Below are positions 33,297-45,191 of a stretch of DNA of 64,000 bases, piece by piece. Made by a program: the position numbers and the translations under genes. Positions within the stretch are counted from its first letter, which is position 1. Every line of letters starts with the position of its first letter. This DNA comes from Isoetes taiwanensis (Eukaryota; Streptophyta; Lycopodiopsida; Isoetales; Isoetaceae): assembly GCA_021234155.1 (NCBI GenBank), contig JAJEKV010000002.1, positions 37,115,107 through 37,179,106 on the forward strand, in the 5' to 3' direction. The notes below the pieces were generated by a model, which worked only from the letters and a program-made list of their open reading frames with translations, ran no database searches and was not told where the DNA came from.

Positions 33297-35021
33297 TATA
33301 CCCAAATCTTCCAGAGTCTCGCCTATTCCAAGCCTCACCGTCACACTCTCCTTCATTTCAGAAGACCTGGAACTCATGTGTGGCAGACGCACAAAACTTC
33401 CTGCATATTCTTTGATGTTCTTCCTCGTGTTAGCATCAGCCTCCGGAAGATTTATGTAAACATCAAACGCCACAAATTTGTTCATGGGCAATTCAATATC
33501 CTGGATAAGCAGAACTGTTTCTCCTCCATCATTCTCTGCTACAGCTTCGGCAGCCATAGCTACATGCTCCCCGTTGCTTGCTGGACCCATTGAGACCTTA
33601 ATTTTCTTTTGAGGCAGTTTGATACTTGAGCTGAAAGGCTCCTTCAGCTGCTGAGACTTACCTCCTGATTTGTTCCCAAATTCTGGTACTTTTCTTGCTT
33701 TGAGTTTGGATGTGGAAGTAGTTGAACCAGATTCAGTGGCCTTGGCAGTCAGCCAATCTGTAGGCATCTCCTGATATCGATACCCCAGAGCTTCTGTTGT
33801 CAAAGCATCCTTGATATAAGCTTGCACCGGATCACCAAATTCATCAAAAAACACAAAGGAAGCATTGAGCCAATCTGTATCATCAAAATCTTTTCTGCCT
33901 AAACTTTTCCAAATCACCCAAAGCCGGTCAATGTTGCCGTGATGACCAAAGAAAATAGGGTCCTTTGCTGCAGAATACAGAGCCCCCATGTCTTCATTGT
34001 TGTACATAACAGAACTATCTGCCCCGCACCAAACATGGACATAACCATGAATTCCATTCTCCAAAACACCACCAATGTTTGTAGATCCATTGTAATTTGA
34101 TGCTGCATCACCATATCTGTATGCACCTCCATGAAACAGAGTTGATGTTTTAGAACCGCTGACAATTTCCCGATATAAGATGGCATTATTGTCAGCTCTG
34201 AGCTGGTCAAGGTCATCTTGACCTTCTGCAGATCCGGGAGTCCAAGACAGATTAGCTATGGCGGGGGGCAAATGGAGAGTATTACGCAAAGAATCATTCA
34301 TGACAGAATATTGGGTATAAAGAGCAGGCATGGAATTGGGAAGAGGGTCAGTGACTTGTTGGTTATCCCAGTTCCAGAATGGAAGGGAGAAGGTGGGATC
34401 GCCAAGCAAATTTTGAAGAATTCGTTCATGGAAATAGAGGTACCATCTATGCCAGGCAAGGAAAAGCCAACTGAAATGGATATCGAAGGCCAGATCTGTG
34501 CCTGGTTGGACAAGAACATGGTCACACATTATGCAATGTATGTAAGCCTGGTTGAGGTACTTCCTATTGTCATCATCAGGCAAGGCATTTAGAAGCTCAT
34601 ATGCTTTCACATGCTGGTCTATATATGCCTGATCAACCAGATGTGCAGCCGGGCGGATTCGCAGCTTCTGCGGCGGAGGAGGAACCACAAAATCTTTGAT
34701 GGTTTTGCTTGTTGTGAGACAGCAATTCACTTCTGGTTCATTTGTTGGAGTAGAGACCTTGCAGTTGCTTAGATCTGGTGGTAGAATTGGTGATCCCCAT
34801 GCTGCCTTTTCTTTGCTCATAAAAAATGGTAGCCCTGCTACTCCTGCTGTAGATCCTATCAGCAGATCCCTTCGTTTGATTTCCTCATTTTGGCACCTCA
34901 CTTTGCATTGCCTCTTTCCTGCACTTCTTTTCGAATTCTTGGATTCACAAGTTGAGAAAGAGTTGGCATTGCCATAATTTGCAAGGCTGGGATTCTGGAG
35001 CACTATCATGTTGGCCTGCAT
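33207..35021 (-). CDS. PPO: Polyphenol oxidase (catechol oxidase), thylakoid lumen type, intronless
   Basis: A complete 604-aa frame without introns. The N-terminus looks like a bipartite transit peptide, with a twin-arginine KRRDLLIGSTAGVAGLPFF at about 49-67, so the enzyme should go to the thylakoid lumen. Copper site A has His162 (in YIHCIMC), His182 and His191 (in FLAWHRWYLYFHE). Copper site B has His325 and His329 (in GIHGYVHVWCG) and His360/361 (in FFGHHGNIDRLW). Cys87, Cys100 and Cys101 match the conserved disulfide area. A DWL domain starts at about 382 and a KFDV-type domain (NKFVAFDVYINLPEAD) at about 514. The family oxidises o-diphenols to quinones with oxygen, in defence and browning. 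All key residues are present, so it looks functional. It sits in a tandem cluster with two broken relatives. Confidence 0.95.
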   Translation of the reverse strand: MQANMIVLQNPSLANYGNANSFSTCESKNSKRSAGKRQCKVRCQNEEIKRRDLLIGSTAGVAGLPFFMSKEKAAWGSPILPPDLSNCKVSTPTNEPEVNCCLTTSKTIKDFVVPPPPQKLRIRPAAHLVDQAYIDQHVKAYELLNALPDDDNRKYLNQAYIHCIMCDHVLVQPGTDLAFDIHFSWLFLAWHRWYLYFHERILQNLLGDPTFSLPFWNWDNQQVTDPLPNSMPALYTQYSVMNDSLRNTLHLPPAIANLSWTPGSAEGQDDLDQLRADNNAILYREIVSGSKTSTLFHGGAYRYGDAASNYNGSTNIGGVLENGIHGYVHVWCGADSSVMYNNEDMGALYSAAKDPIFFGHHGNIDRLWVIWKSLGRKDFDDTDWLNASFVFFDEFGDPVQAYIKDALTTEALGYRYQEMPTDWLTAKATESGSTTSTSKLKARKVPEFGNKSGGKSQQLKEPFSSSIKLPQKKIKVSMGPASNGEHVAMAAEAVAENDGGETVLLIQDIELPMNKFVAFDVYINLPEADANTRKNIKEYAGSFVRLPHMSSRSSEMKESVTVRLGIGETLEDLGIKTGDNFVVTLVPRGGGESIVVKGFDLEFE

Positions 35022-36566
35022 CGTGGGCCAAAATGTTAGGAGCTTAGGAGCTTAGATGTTGAAGCACCACTTTTTAAAGACATTTCCTTTGCGCTTTCCT
35101 TTATACGACAATTTACTTTAGACATTACAACAGCTCTTTCTTTCCTTGACTGGCATTTAGACTTTGCAGGTCTTTTCTGTACTGTCTTGTTTTTATGACA
35201 AGTAGCATTGGACTTTACATATTTCTAGAAGGTAATACAAAAACACAGACTGTACACAAATTTATTGTAAAAAACCAATTTTGACATTGATTTACTTGGA
35301 GGGATGTCTTCATCAATTAATGGATCTTCTTCTTCCTATAGTTGTATGGATTTTTTTCTTCTTAGTTGTTGAAGTTGAGGGTGAGATCACAATAGGGCTG
35401 CCCGTTCACTAATAAGTTAAAGGGCATCTATTTTTACGATGATTTGTGAAATCACATTTGTGCTTATATGTAGCACAATAACGGGGTTCAGGGGGATTTG
35501 ATATGGATGTAACAATGACAATTTCTAAAACTATAGACCATATCCATAAAATAATTGAATGGGTTGGTATAAAAAAAAAAAAGATTCAAGCTAAAAAATA
35601 ATCATATTAGATCATTAATTATATTCTTATTAGGACATTGAGTTATTTTGGTAGAGGTCGAGGCGAAATCATATACATGTTCCATATTCTATCAAAACTT
35701 TAGGCGAGCTCATATATTTTCAAAATCATAGGCGTCCCCAATCATAAATGACCATAAATAAACGAGGGGTGCTGTGAGGCTCAACTTACTATTTGAAATG
35801 CCTGGAAATGGTAGGATCGATGGATCCCATGACGGGCAGAGTCCCGGTGCACCTCATTTATGGCACATAACTCGTCATATAAAAAGGCAACCAATGTTTT
35901 TGGCACCCACCACGCGTTTATCATATATAAATTCTTTAGAGGGGCAGCATTGCTCGTCCAAAGTATTTTTTGCATCCTAAGTAGATTAACGTACATAATT
36001 TCAAATTACACTTCATGTTTTAGATGGCGATCATTGGCTATGGAATGCCCAATGCGTGTCCGTCCAAAATCTTATGGATTTGGGCACAAGTTGATTTTAC
36101 CTCGGGACAAGGGGCATAATCCCCAAGGGGCAAACGAACTGGAAAGGAGAATAACACTTTTGTCAACACCTTTTTCTTAGAACCTTTTAATTTCATGTTA
36201 TGATTTAGTAATTTATTACACGTCTTCTAGAACCATTTCAATGCAACATCCTAGAATTAACAATTTTTTTATTCTATGCATATATAATAGACGATTTTGT
36301 GCCTTCATCGAGGTTCTTCTAGTCATTTTCTTCTTCCTTTATATAATTTTAGTATAACTACTAGTATGGTACGATGTCTCGGATACAAATTACCCCACTA
36401 TATCATGAATCACGACAAGCCCATTTGTTCCTTACATTATTCTTTGCGCTTTAATATACATGTCTTGATTGTCAACGAACCTAATGAGGCCCACTATTAC
36501 ATGGCATGACATCATAACAATGTAATAATTCTACTGTAAACTTCACTACGAACTTTACAAATTTAC
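35022..36566. repeat. PPO upstream region, first copy of a tandem segmental duplication
   Basis: The duplicated unit starts inside the PPO coding region near 34806 and ends at CAAATTTAC at 36566. The second copy follows at once. This stretch holds the promoter of the PPO gene but no sure TATA box could be chosen. Short open frames here (for example 35774-35980 and 35860-36180) recur in the second copy with damage and are not genes. Confidence 0.8.
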
Positions 36567-36568
36567 TT

Positions 36569-36762
36569 TTCTTTGCTCATAAAAAATGGTAGCCCTGCTA
36601 CTCCTGCTGTAGATCCTAGCAGCAGATCCCTTCGTTTGATTTCGTTTTTCTATTCTTTCCTGCACTTCTTTTCGAATTCTTGGATTCACAAGTTGAGAAA
36701 GAGTTGGCATTGCCATAATTTGCAAGGCTGGGATTCTGGAGCACTATCATGTTGGCCTGCAT
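36569..36762 (-). pseudogene. PPO 5' fragment (transit peptide region only)
   Basis: The minus strand repeats the start of the PPO gene from MQANMIVLQNPSLANYGNAN up to the residues around GLPFFMSKEK. An internal deletion breaks the frame after RSAGK. It lacks all copper-binding parts. It was made by the segmental duplication, not by an independent gene. Confidence 0.9.
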
Positions 36763-36907
36763 CTTGGGCCAAAATGTTAGGAGCTTAGATGTTGAAGCAC
36801 CATTTCTTCTTAAGAGCTCTTTTTTAAGACATTTCCCTTGCGCTTTATGACAAGTAGGATTAGACTTTACATCTGTCATGTCTTGTTTTTTATGACAAGT
36901 AGCATTA

Positions 36908-37229
36908 GGCCCAGATTCCACAAGGCCGGCAGATTTTAATCTTGCTTGCAACAAATACCAGGTTGTTTGATCCAAAGCGCCGGAATCAGCATTCCACAGA
37001 AGTCAAAGGTAATTTTCGGATTGAAGCTTTTTCTCAGCCTAGCTGGCAATGCTTCTGGCATCTGCCAGCCATCTGCCGGGCAACACTGCCCGTCATAAAA
37101 AATCCTCTTAACTGACTCCACCTCAGGAATTTCCACCCTACAGTGGAATCCCAACAACAGCGTCGGTAGCTTACTTGTTTGCCCTGAATTCGACCTCACA
37201 ACAACTGCCGGCCCAGTGGAATCCGGGCC
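36908..37229. mobile_element. Harbinger-type MITE with TTA target duplication
   Basis: The ends GGCCCAGATTCCACAAGGCC and, inverted, GGCCCGGATTCCACTGGGCC match over 25 bases with 3 mismatches. TTA flanks both sides (36905-36907 and 37230-37232). The TTA duplication and GG-starting ends fit PIF/Harbinger (Tourist-like) elements. It is absent from the first copy of the duplication. The minus-strand frame at 36936-37199 inside it is not a gene. Confidence 0.85.
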
Positions 37230-38580
37230 TTAGACTTTACATCTATACTGTCTTGTTTTTATGACAAGTAGCATTAGACTTTACATCTGTACTGTCTTGT
37301 CATATTTCTAGAACATAACACAAAAACACCGACTGTACACAAAATTTTGACATTGATTTACTTGGTGGGATGTCTTCATCCATTCAATGGATCTTTTTCT
37401 TCCTATAGTTGTATGGATTTTTTTCTTCTTAGTTGTTGACGTTGATGAGGGTGAGATCACATTAGGGCTACCGTTCACTACTAAGTTATAGGGCATCTAT
37501 TTTTAAGATGATTTGTGAAATCACATTTGTGCTTATATGTAGCACAATAACGGGAGGTTCCAGGGGGATTTGATATGGATAAAAAATAATCATATTAGAT
37601 TATTAATTATATTGGTCAACAAATAGTCTTATTAGAACATTGAGTTATTTTGGTAGAGGTTTTACTTCATATTTTAAAATCTTAGGCGAAACCATATAGA
37701 TGTTCCATATTCTATCAAAACATTAGTCGAACTCATATTATATTTCAAAATCATAGGCGCCCCCAATCATAAATGACCATAAGCGAAACGAGAGGTGCCT
37801 AAAGGCCTCAACATACGATCTGAGCTGTAGGATCGATGGATCCGACGACTGTTGTAGTCCAGTGTGCACCTCATTTATGGCACATAACTCGTCATATAAA
37901 AAGGCAACCAATGTTTTTGGCACCCACCACGCGTTTGTCATACATAAATTCTTTAGAGGGGCAGCATTGCTTGTCCAAAGTATTTTTTGCATCCTAAGTA
38001 GATAAACGTCCATAATTTCAAATTACACTTTATGTTTTAGATGGCGAGCATTGGCTATGGAATGCCCAATGCATGTCCGTCCAAACTCTTATGGATTTGG
38101 ACTTAGACACAAGTTGATTTTACCTCGGGACAAAGGGGCATAATCCTCAAGGGGCAAACGAATTGGAAAGTAGAATAACACTTTTGTCGACACGTTTTTC
38201 TTAGAACCTTTTAATTTCATGTTATGATTTAGTAATTTATTACACGTCTTCTAGAACCATTTCAATGCAACATCCTAGAACTAACAAATTTTTTATTCTA
38301 TGCATATATAATAGTCAATTTTGTGCCTTCATCGAGGTTCTTCTAGTCATTTTCTTCTTCCTTTATATAATTTTAGTATAACTACTAGTATGGTATGATG
38401 TCTCGGATACAAACTACCCCACTATATCATGAATACACGACAAGCCCATTTGTTCCTTACATTATTGTTTGCGCTTTAATATTGTCAACGAACCTAGTGA
38501 GGTCCACTATTACATGGCATGACATCATAACAATGTAATAATTCTACTGTAAACTTCACTACAAACTTTTTACAAATTTA

Positions 38581-39439
38581 CATCACCTATATCCAATTCC
38601 ACGATAATGAAATATGATGCAACTTTTGTAGCAAAACCCATTGTCCATTTGGCTTGTGATACTAGTTGGCAGTCTTTAAATATCTTCTTGTCTTCAGAAC
38701 CTAGGAAGACTAAAGTGACGCTCCTCCCATATAGATACTTGAAATTCCCCTCTTGACAATATTGTCGAGAAAGGCCATTTATCTAACCCGAATCACTTGT
38801 GATAAAAGTGTATCCACAAGTTAGCATATGACAATAACACACATAACATAATATGCCACCTCAAATTTTGGTCCATCCATCATTATCAACATCAACATTG
38901 CCATAAAACACAAATAATGCATCGTACGTGGATATTTCTACCCTGTCTCAAACTCGACCAAATTGATTGATGGCAAGGCCACCAGATATTAGTAGATGGA
39001 ATTATGACAACAAGCTTGGCTGGCATAGGGTTGTCTGTTATAATGAGCTTACTGACATAGGGTTGTACACTGCATCCGCAGCTCACATGCACATTTTACA
39101 GATAGGTTGAAACATGAGATAGGTTGAAACATGCTGGACCATGATTGTAGTCTTTCGAAGGCGTGAACCAAGGGGGTCAGATCTCCTTGGTCTGATGAAG
39201 CAGGAACGAGATATGTCTCATTTAGGAAGTATAAGAAAACTATAAATGAACTAGAGGACCGTGTTGCATCATATCCTTACCCAGTTTAATTCCACTGGGA
39301 TGGCCGCACCATCTAGTTAGCCTTCTTGCAGGCAGACTATTACACCTAGTTCACTTAAGGTCTCTAGAAGAGTAAGCACCACAGACCAGGGTCTCCACCA
39401 TAGTTTCTATGCCTCCCTTGGTTAACCCAATCACGACAT
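38581..39439. other. No gene recognised
   Basis: Unassigned sequence between the segmental duplication and the PPO pseudogene. No motif was convincing. Confidence 0.35.
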
Positions 39440-40125
39440 AACCCCATCAACCACCAATGTTTGTAAATCCATATTCTAAAAGAGGTTAACCCTGGATTAC
39501 CACAGTCGTTGGATTTGTTGATCCTACGACCCAGACTGTATATATCAAATCCCCTTGGAACCCCCTATTATTGTGCTACATATTGTAATTTAATGCTGCA
39601 TCACCATATACGTACTCACTTCTATGAAATAAAGTTGTTATCTTAGAATCATTCACACTTTTCTGAGACAAGATGATGTTATTATCAGCAATAAGCTAGT
39701 CAAGATCATCTTGACCTTCTGCAATTACAGTGACTTAGTAATTATCCCAGTTCTAGAACGTAAGAGAGAGGGTGGCATTGCCAAGCAAATTCTAAAGAAT
39801 TCATTCATTGAAATAGAGGTGCTTTCTATGCTAACCAAGGCAAAACCAATTGGAATGGACATCAAATCCTAGATCTGTGCCTGGTTGGACAAAAACATAG
39901 TCACATATTATGCAATCATGGTTGACGTGTTTCTTATCTTATTATCATTAACTATACAAGATAAGATAAGATAAGATGAATTTTTACATCCACAAGGCAA
40001 CTAGACAAGGCAATTAAAAGCTATATGCTTTCACATACTGGTCTATATATGCCTGATCAACCCGACATGCAACCTCGAGATGATGAGCAATGTCTCAAGA
40101 GGAATATGAACCATAAAATTTTTAA
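39440..40125 (-). pseudogene. Decayed polyphenol oxidase pseudogene, central part
   Basis: The sequence aligns with 34066-34700 of the intact PPO gene, in the same orientation, but with many substitutions, deletions and stops. It covers the region from before copper site A to the part before copper site B. It has a block of about 100 bases inserted at about 39465-39570, part of which is also found at 35465-35510 and 37525-37575. It also holds a short LINE tail at 39956-39995. This shows an older tandem PPO copy. Confidence 0.82.
39956..39995 (-). mobile_element. Very short LINE 3' end with GATAA tail
   Basis: Minus strand: GTGGATGTAAAAATTCATC followed by several TTATC units, the same end as at 47975-48101. 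Only a few dozen bases of the element are present. ACAAG occurs on both sides and may be the target duplication. Confidence 0.7.
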
Positions 40126-41475
40126 TCGTCTTTAGATAGTCCTAAAATGAGTGCTTGGCTTTAGGCTCTTTTGTTGGAAATGCTAACATTTTTATTTTCC
40201 ATAACACAATGCTGGCAACAGTGCTGGAAACCAAGCTTAATTGCAAACTAAAGATCGCTCACTGAACATGTATTTTCATTATACACTTCAGTGCTTTGAG
40301 TTTTACCTAAAAGTATCAATGCCTAAGCATCGCATAGTGATGCATGATGAGCAAATGAGGATTCTAAGCATATAAAAGAAAACTCAAGCGTACCACGGTA
40401 TCAATTCAAGCTTCAGTACTTGAGTTTTACCAAGGAATATCAGTAATTATTGCATAATAATGCGTGATGATCAAATGAGACGAACCTCAACAACTATACC
40501 TACTTATATTACCTTTCTAAGAAGACTCAAGCATATAAATCAAGATAATACACATAATCAATCAAGATCCAATAACTCACCAATTCTTTCCTATATGCAC
40601 AAGCAAATTAAAACAAGCTCTGATAATTCACAAATTCTTTCCTATACACAAACAAAATAAAGCAAGCTTCAACATCGTGGCCCTAGCAAACTAATGTCGC
40701 ATTTGCCGAGATAATCTTTCTTTATCTATTTTAACGAATCATGAGGTAATTGAACTAAGCCAAATAAATGTCGCATTTGTCAAGATAATCCATCTTCATC
40801 TATTATAACGAATCATGAGATGATCGAACTAATTAAATAGTTGTTCAGAATGCATGGAAGAAACAGAGTAACACTATAAAGTACTCTGAGATGGTCTAAC
40901 TTTGTGAAGTGCATGTAATTATTTAATGCATCTTTCTCTATATTCAATTCCATATTCGACAAATTGCATTGAAATCGTTTTCACAATCTTTCTGCTACTT
41001 AAATGCCTACCATGCAAGGACTCTCTAATACGTCATCCCTAAAACATGAAAATGGAACATTTTATTGCTTCTGATGTTGGCAAAGAATGATATATATACC
41101 TAATTATTAGAGAAAAACTATACCCTAACTATTTGGGAATACACCCTACACCAAGCCAGCCTGCATGATGGCACTCTTATTATTATGTACATTAAAGACA
41201 TATCCTTTTAGCCAAATATTACTTTCGAGGTCATTTATGAATGACCACCACAATGATGAAGTTCCATCCATTCAATATAGGGTTGCATATACAGAACTGC
41301 AGATCAAGAACATAAAGAAATTAGCAGGGGTAGAATAATATTTACTAGTACTGTTTTTGCATGTTGTCCTACATAGGGTGCAAGCATTTTAACTTTAAAA
41401 GAGGAGTATCTCAAATCATGCCATAAATAATCTTTGCCACCATAAGTTATTCGCCACAATCACATCTATCTATTG
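40126..41475. other. AT-rich sequence with small local duplications
   Basis: Two approximate direct repeats are visible. One pairs about 40340-40390 with 40445-40480 (GCATGATGAGCAAATGAG). The other pairs about 40690-40760 with 40765-40830 (ATGTCGCATTTG...AACGAATCATGAG). No gene is supported. Confidence 0.5.
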
Positions 41476-42350
41476 TTTTTTTTTTTTTTTTGAAGGATCA
41501 AGTTAAGTAATATTAATATAGAGTAAGTACAAGAAGAGCGATACTAGGGTACCCTTGCCCAAACATGAGCGAGAACCCAAACAACACGTATACCTACCTA
41601 CGACTCATGGGATAAACCTGCTAATGCTGTCTACAATGAGGAGGGTCCTTTCCCAGACAGCTGCCTTAAACTGCTCTTTCCGAGGAGACGCCAGGTAAGA
41701 GAGATATAATTTGTACCTTAACTGGGGGATCAAAACTTGGGGCTGCACCTCCTCATTCCTGAACACCTTCATGCACCGACGCTTCCAAATGAGCCAGACT
41801 AACCACGCTTTACACAAATGGAAGGCCAGACTCTGAAGCTGGGACTACCCACGAGGATACACCCCCAACAGAACCTGTTGACTCTGGAGCGAGGTGTGAA
41901 AGAGGCGCTGGACCACTGCCATGCCGGCTGGATGTCCGAGCAAAAAAACATACAATGCGCCAGGGTCTCCGCCCAGGCACCACACATTGGACACCGGTTG
42001 CTGATCCGCGGATTGATCCTGTGAACCCACGTGTTCACCCACAGGGACCGGTGCACTATCTGCCATAGCAGCACCCGAATCTTGGGGGGCGATATTGGGT
42101 TCCACATCCACCTCCAAATGTTGCCCCAGTCATCTCCTGGCACCTAGAGACTCCAGCCGTCCGAGGGAGGCAGCTCATCCTGAATTGCCAAAAGCTCATA
42201 GCAGGACTTCACAAAATTCGAGGGGTCAACTTTTGGATGACAACTCCACACACGCCCCGATGCCTGCGGGGGGTTCAGCGGCCAACCTTGAATATGTGGC
42301 CGAACTTCCGCCATTGGAATGCATTTTCAATAGCGAAAAAAATCTTTCAA
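41476..42350 (-). pseudogene. 5'-truncated LINE, zinc-binding C-terminal part, with poly(A) tail
   Basis: On the minus strand the reading runs GDDWGNIWRWMWNPISPPKI, VLLWQIVHRSLWVN, then CPMCGAWAETLAHCMFFC. This is the zinc-binding domain that follows the reverse transcriptase in plant LINEs. A further piece at 41817-41605 has WLVWLIWKRRCMKVFRNEE, normal for the last part of these proteins. A run of about 16 T on the plus strand (41476-41491) is the poly(A) tail. Stops and a shift near 41800 inactivate it. The reverse transcriptase itself is missing. Confidence 0.88.
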
Positions 42351-43443
42351 TTAAGCAGCCTGCTGAGTAAAGGGAGGCCGATTCAATTCAACTATTGAGA
42401 CTGAAGAGGAACTTCAATCACCAGAATATAATTTTGGCATTCCTAATGATCTAGAAAGCAAATAGAAAAAGCTTGACTATCAAGCTTACAAATGCAGGAT
42501 GTGTCCACTTCTAACAACATCAATATACGAAAAGCATGACGAACTTTAGGCAAAGTGTTTTAGTCACCGCTATGGCTGTGATTGCAATTGAAAAAGCTGC
42601 CCCAATCCCAACTCTGCAGAATGTCTGCAAATCATGAGAAGGAACGGATTTTTCTACTAGAATCATACAATAGAACATATCTACACAAAAGATTATGTTT
42701 AACTTAACAGAGCATGCATCTGGAACATACATTTGGCACTTCAACATGTTCTACACTGAAAGAGACATTAAAAACAGAAACTTTGGCCCACCATATATAG
42801 ATCAAACTTATGCTTGGAGAGACCTGTAATCAAACATATTTCTTCATATGCCATAGCTTATGCAAAGCAGAAGAAGATTGAAGAAGCAGCATTGAAGAAC
42901 TCCAGAAGTGGAGAGATGAATCAGAGCACCATTTGTAATGTATCGATACTCATAATTACAAGGCATTCTCTACTTGTCTCTAACAGATTATCTGGAAATA
43001 TGGATAAATTACTAGAAGTGTTAGAATGTTTTATATAGTCTATCTTACCCTTTAAAAACAGTAAAATACTTGCTGAAAATATAGTGTTGAAAGAACTTGC
43101 TTAATTTATGAGAGGCCAATTTGTCTGAAACAATGCCATATGCGGAAGAACATGATGGCAGACTTTGACCAATGAAGACATACAAAAGTTAGAAAGCATG
43201 CAGATATGGGCTTCAATTGCGTTTTTAAGAAGCAAAATGCAAAGTGAGAGAATTAATACCTTGTGGAACTCAGACAATGCGCATTTGAACCAACAACTTG
43301 GTGTATGCCACTTAAGCCACTGCAAACTGTAATTTCCAATCAAACACTTCCAATCAACATATCCTAGACCATGCAATCTGCATCAGAAGCTTTAGTACTG
43401 TAAAAGGATTTCTTGTGCAAATTGTGCACTTTAAATTTTTTTT
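42351..43443. other. No gene established
   Basis: A minus-strand stretch near 42610-42525 reads RVGIGAAFSIAITAIAVTKT after a CTGCAG acceptor-like site and might be an exon with a membrane helix. No neighbouring exon could be shown, so I do not call it a gene. Confidence 0.3.
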
Positions 43444-43727
43444 GTCGAAGCCAATCCGTCTCTTCTAGATGCCATGCACAAGCTTCAGCTCATTTGCGCA
43501 TGCATCTAGTATTGATAAACTTGATGTTATTTGGGCCTCCACATTTCAAGTATTCAAAAAACATCAGGGCTTCTTTTCCTTGTCCATGTTGTACAAATGC
43601 TGTAATCATCGTATTATGTGGCACTGGATCCTGAATAAGCAATCTATAACATTCTATCATAATGTATCCTTCCACACTTTCCGTACATGCTGAGAATAGC
43701 AGTGCCCACAATTACATCTAGCTCAAA
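43444..43727 (-). pseudogene. PPR protein fragment
   Basis: The minus strand reads VGTAILSMYGKCG, and after a frameshift HNTMITAFVQHGQGKEALMF and FEYLKCGGPNNIKF. This is the repeat pattern of plant pentatricopeptide proteins, which bind organelle RNA. Only about two repeats remain, with at least two shifts, so it is a dead fragment. Confidence 0.75.
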
Positions 43728-43742
43728 TCTGTTTCTACAGAT

Positions 43743-45191
43743 GTGTCCATGCAACCTTTTTATCGATTTAATCAAATCACCAAATTGAACATTTATGGGA
43801 ATGTACAAACTCTAAATCGTGAAATAGAAAACTATAGAAGTACCACCAATCATTCTAAAAGACCCATAAAGCACATGTTTCTTGTGGGCAATGGATACAG
43901 AATCAAGAGTCTCATTTTGACGTTTGGCAATCCTGGGGTTATTCTAGCCCTATCGATCGAAGGAGGAGACAAAACTTATAAAAATAACGTGGAGACATGG
44001 GACAGATGCAAGGAGCTTTACCTTGTTCCAACCTCTGACGAGCGCATTGTTCAATATGCTCCAAATTTTGAGGGCTGGGTATGTTTACTTGTCAACTTCA
44101 TTCTTTAGCTTCTTTATTTTACATAGTTGCATTATTTTCTCTTCTTACAGAGCAAAAAGAAAATCTAAGACCTTCCAAAGGGCTTCATGCACTTGGTAAG
44201 GATAGCCCGGGAAGAGAGGTCATTACCAGAAAGGAGGAATGTAGATGCAGAGCCATCCCACTACAAGAGATTTTGCATGTTTAATCAAAACAATTTATTT
44301 TCGATCATACAAAGCTTAATCGCACGAAAACCGGCCTGACGGATAAGCCACGTGGATTTTACTTTGACTCGCATTTAAACCGGTCGGACCTGGATAAGCC
44401 ACAGGATTTTACTTTGGTTATAGCAGACCTTCCTTATGGCTTCAAGTTAAAAGACAACTACTACGATGACAATCCCTTAAAAAATTCCGAATTTAATGTG
44501 TTCGTCGATGGCATAAAGCAGATCACAATAGCCAAACTGGCATCTTGTGTTTCATTCTAGCATGCAAGCTGGCCTTGTGGAATCCACCTTCAAAAATCAC
44601 TTTGGATCCCCTTACAAGCAGGATATGAAAACTTGGTCTGGTAAGTTTCTTATTTTGGAATAAAGTTGTTTCATATTTTAGTTTCTATTTCTAATTTATA
44701 ACTGGAGTTGCTTACGTGTTGACCTTCTTGTTTTTGTTTCTTATTCTGAATAGGAATTATTTAGTCCTAGTTAGTACATTGTTTCCTTGTTTAGTGTTAA
44801 CCGTACTTCTAATATTTTTGTAGGTACAAAACAAATATAAACTACCATGGTAGAGGACCCAGATTGCTAAGCAAGGTAGAATATCTCCATGTTGCTTACT
44901 GGAGGTTCGACAGAAAGAGGACCATAGAACATTTCAACACTGCAGCCTGCCAGAACTTTTCCAATGCCTTAGAGTTTCTAGCGGTGTTGCAGAAAACTTC
45001 AGGACCCTAGTGCACAAGGCAGGATAGTTAATCACTACCAGAAACCACAAAAGCTGATCAACTATCTCATTGACATGTTCTTACATCCAGGAGATTGGGT
45101 GATTGATGTTGTTTCTGGCTCTGGTACTATGATCGCTTGTGCACTTAAGAAGGAATGATTTGGCAGATGCTACCTTCCTTTTGAAGAGAGG
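43743..45191 (+). pseudogene. N4/N6-type DNA methyltransferase gene, intron-containing, decayed
   Basis: Four exons can be followed. Exon A (to 44078, donor GTATGT) has GNGYRIKSLILTFGNPGVIL and VETWDRCKELYLVPTSDERI. Exon B (from 44151) contains FMHLVRIAREERSLPERRN. Exon C (to 44640, donor GTAAGT) has FTLVIADLPYGFKLKDNYYD, where DLPY stands for the catalytic DPPY. Exon D (from 44824) has YKTNINYHGRGPRLLSKVEY, YWRFDRKRTIEHFN and, after a shift, GDWVIDVVSGSGTMIACALK. That last block is the AdoMet-binding motif. Motif order (catalytic before AdoMet-binding) fits beta-class N4/N6 enzymes. Stops, a shift near 44330 tied to a short duplication, and another near 44990 disable it. A LINE replaces the 3' end. 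Confidence 0.75.

Larger units (their letters stand above)
36567..38580. repeat. Second copy of the PPO 5' segmental duplication
   Basis: It repeats 34806-36566 in the same orientation, with substitutions, a small deletion in the PPO part, extra short repeats of GACAAGTAGCATTAGACTTT near 37265, and a MITE at 36908-37229. Both copies end in CAAATTTAC. Confidence 0.9.

Noticed and set aside
38590..38770. Possible copia RNase H fragment on the minus strand
   Set aside because: A few residues looked suggestive but the order of motifs did not hold.
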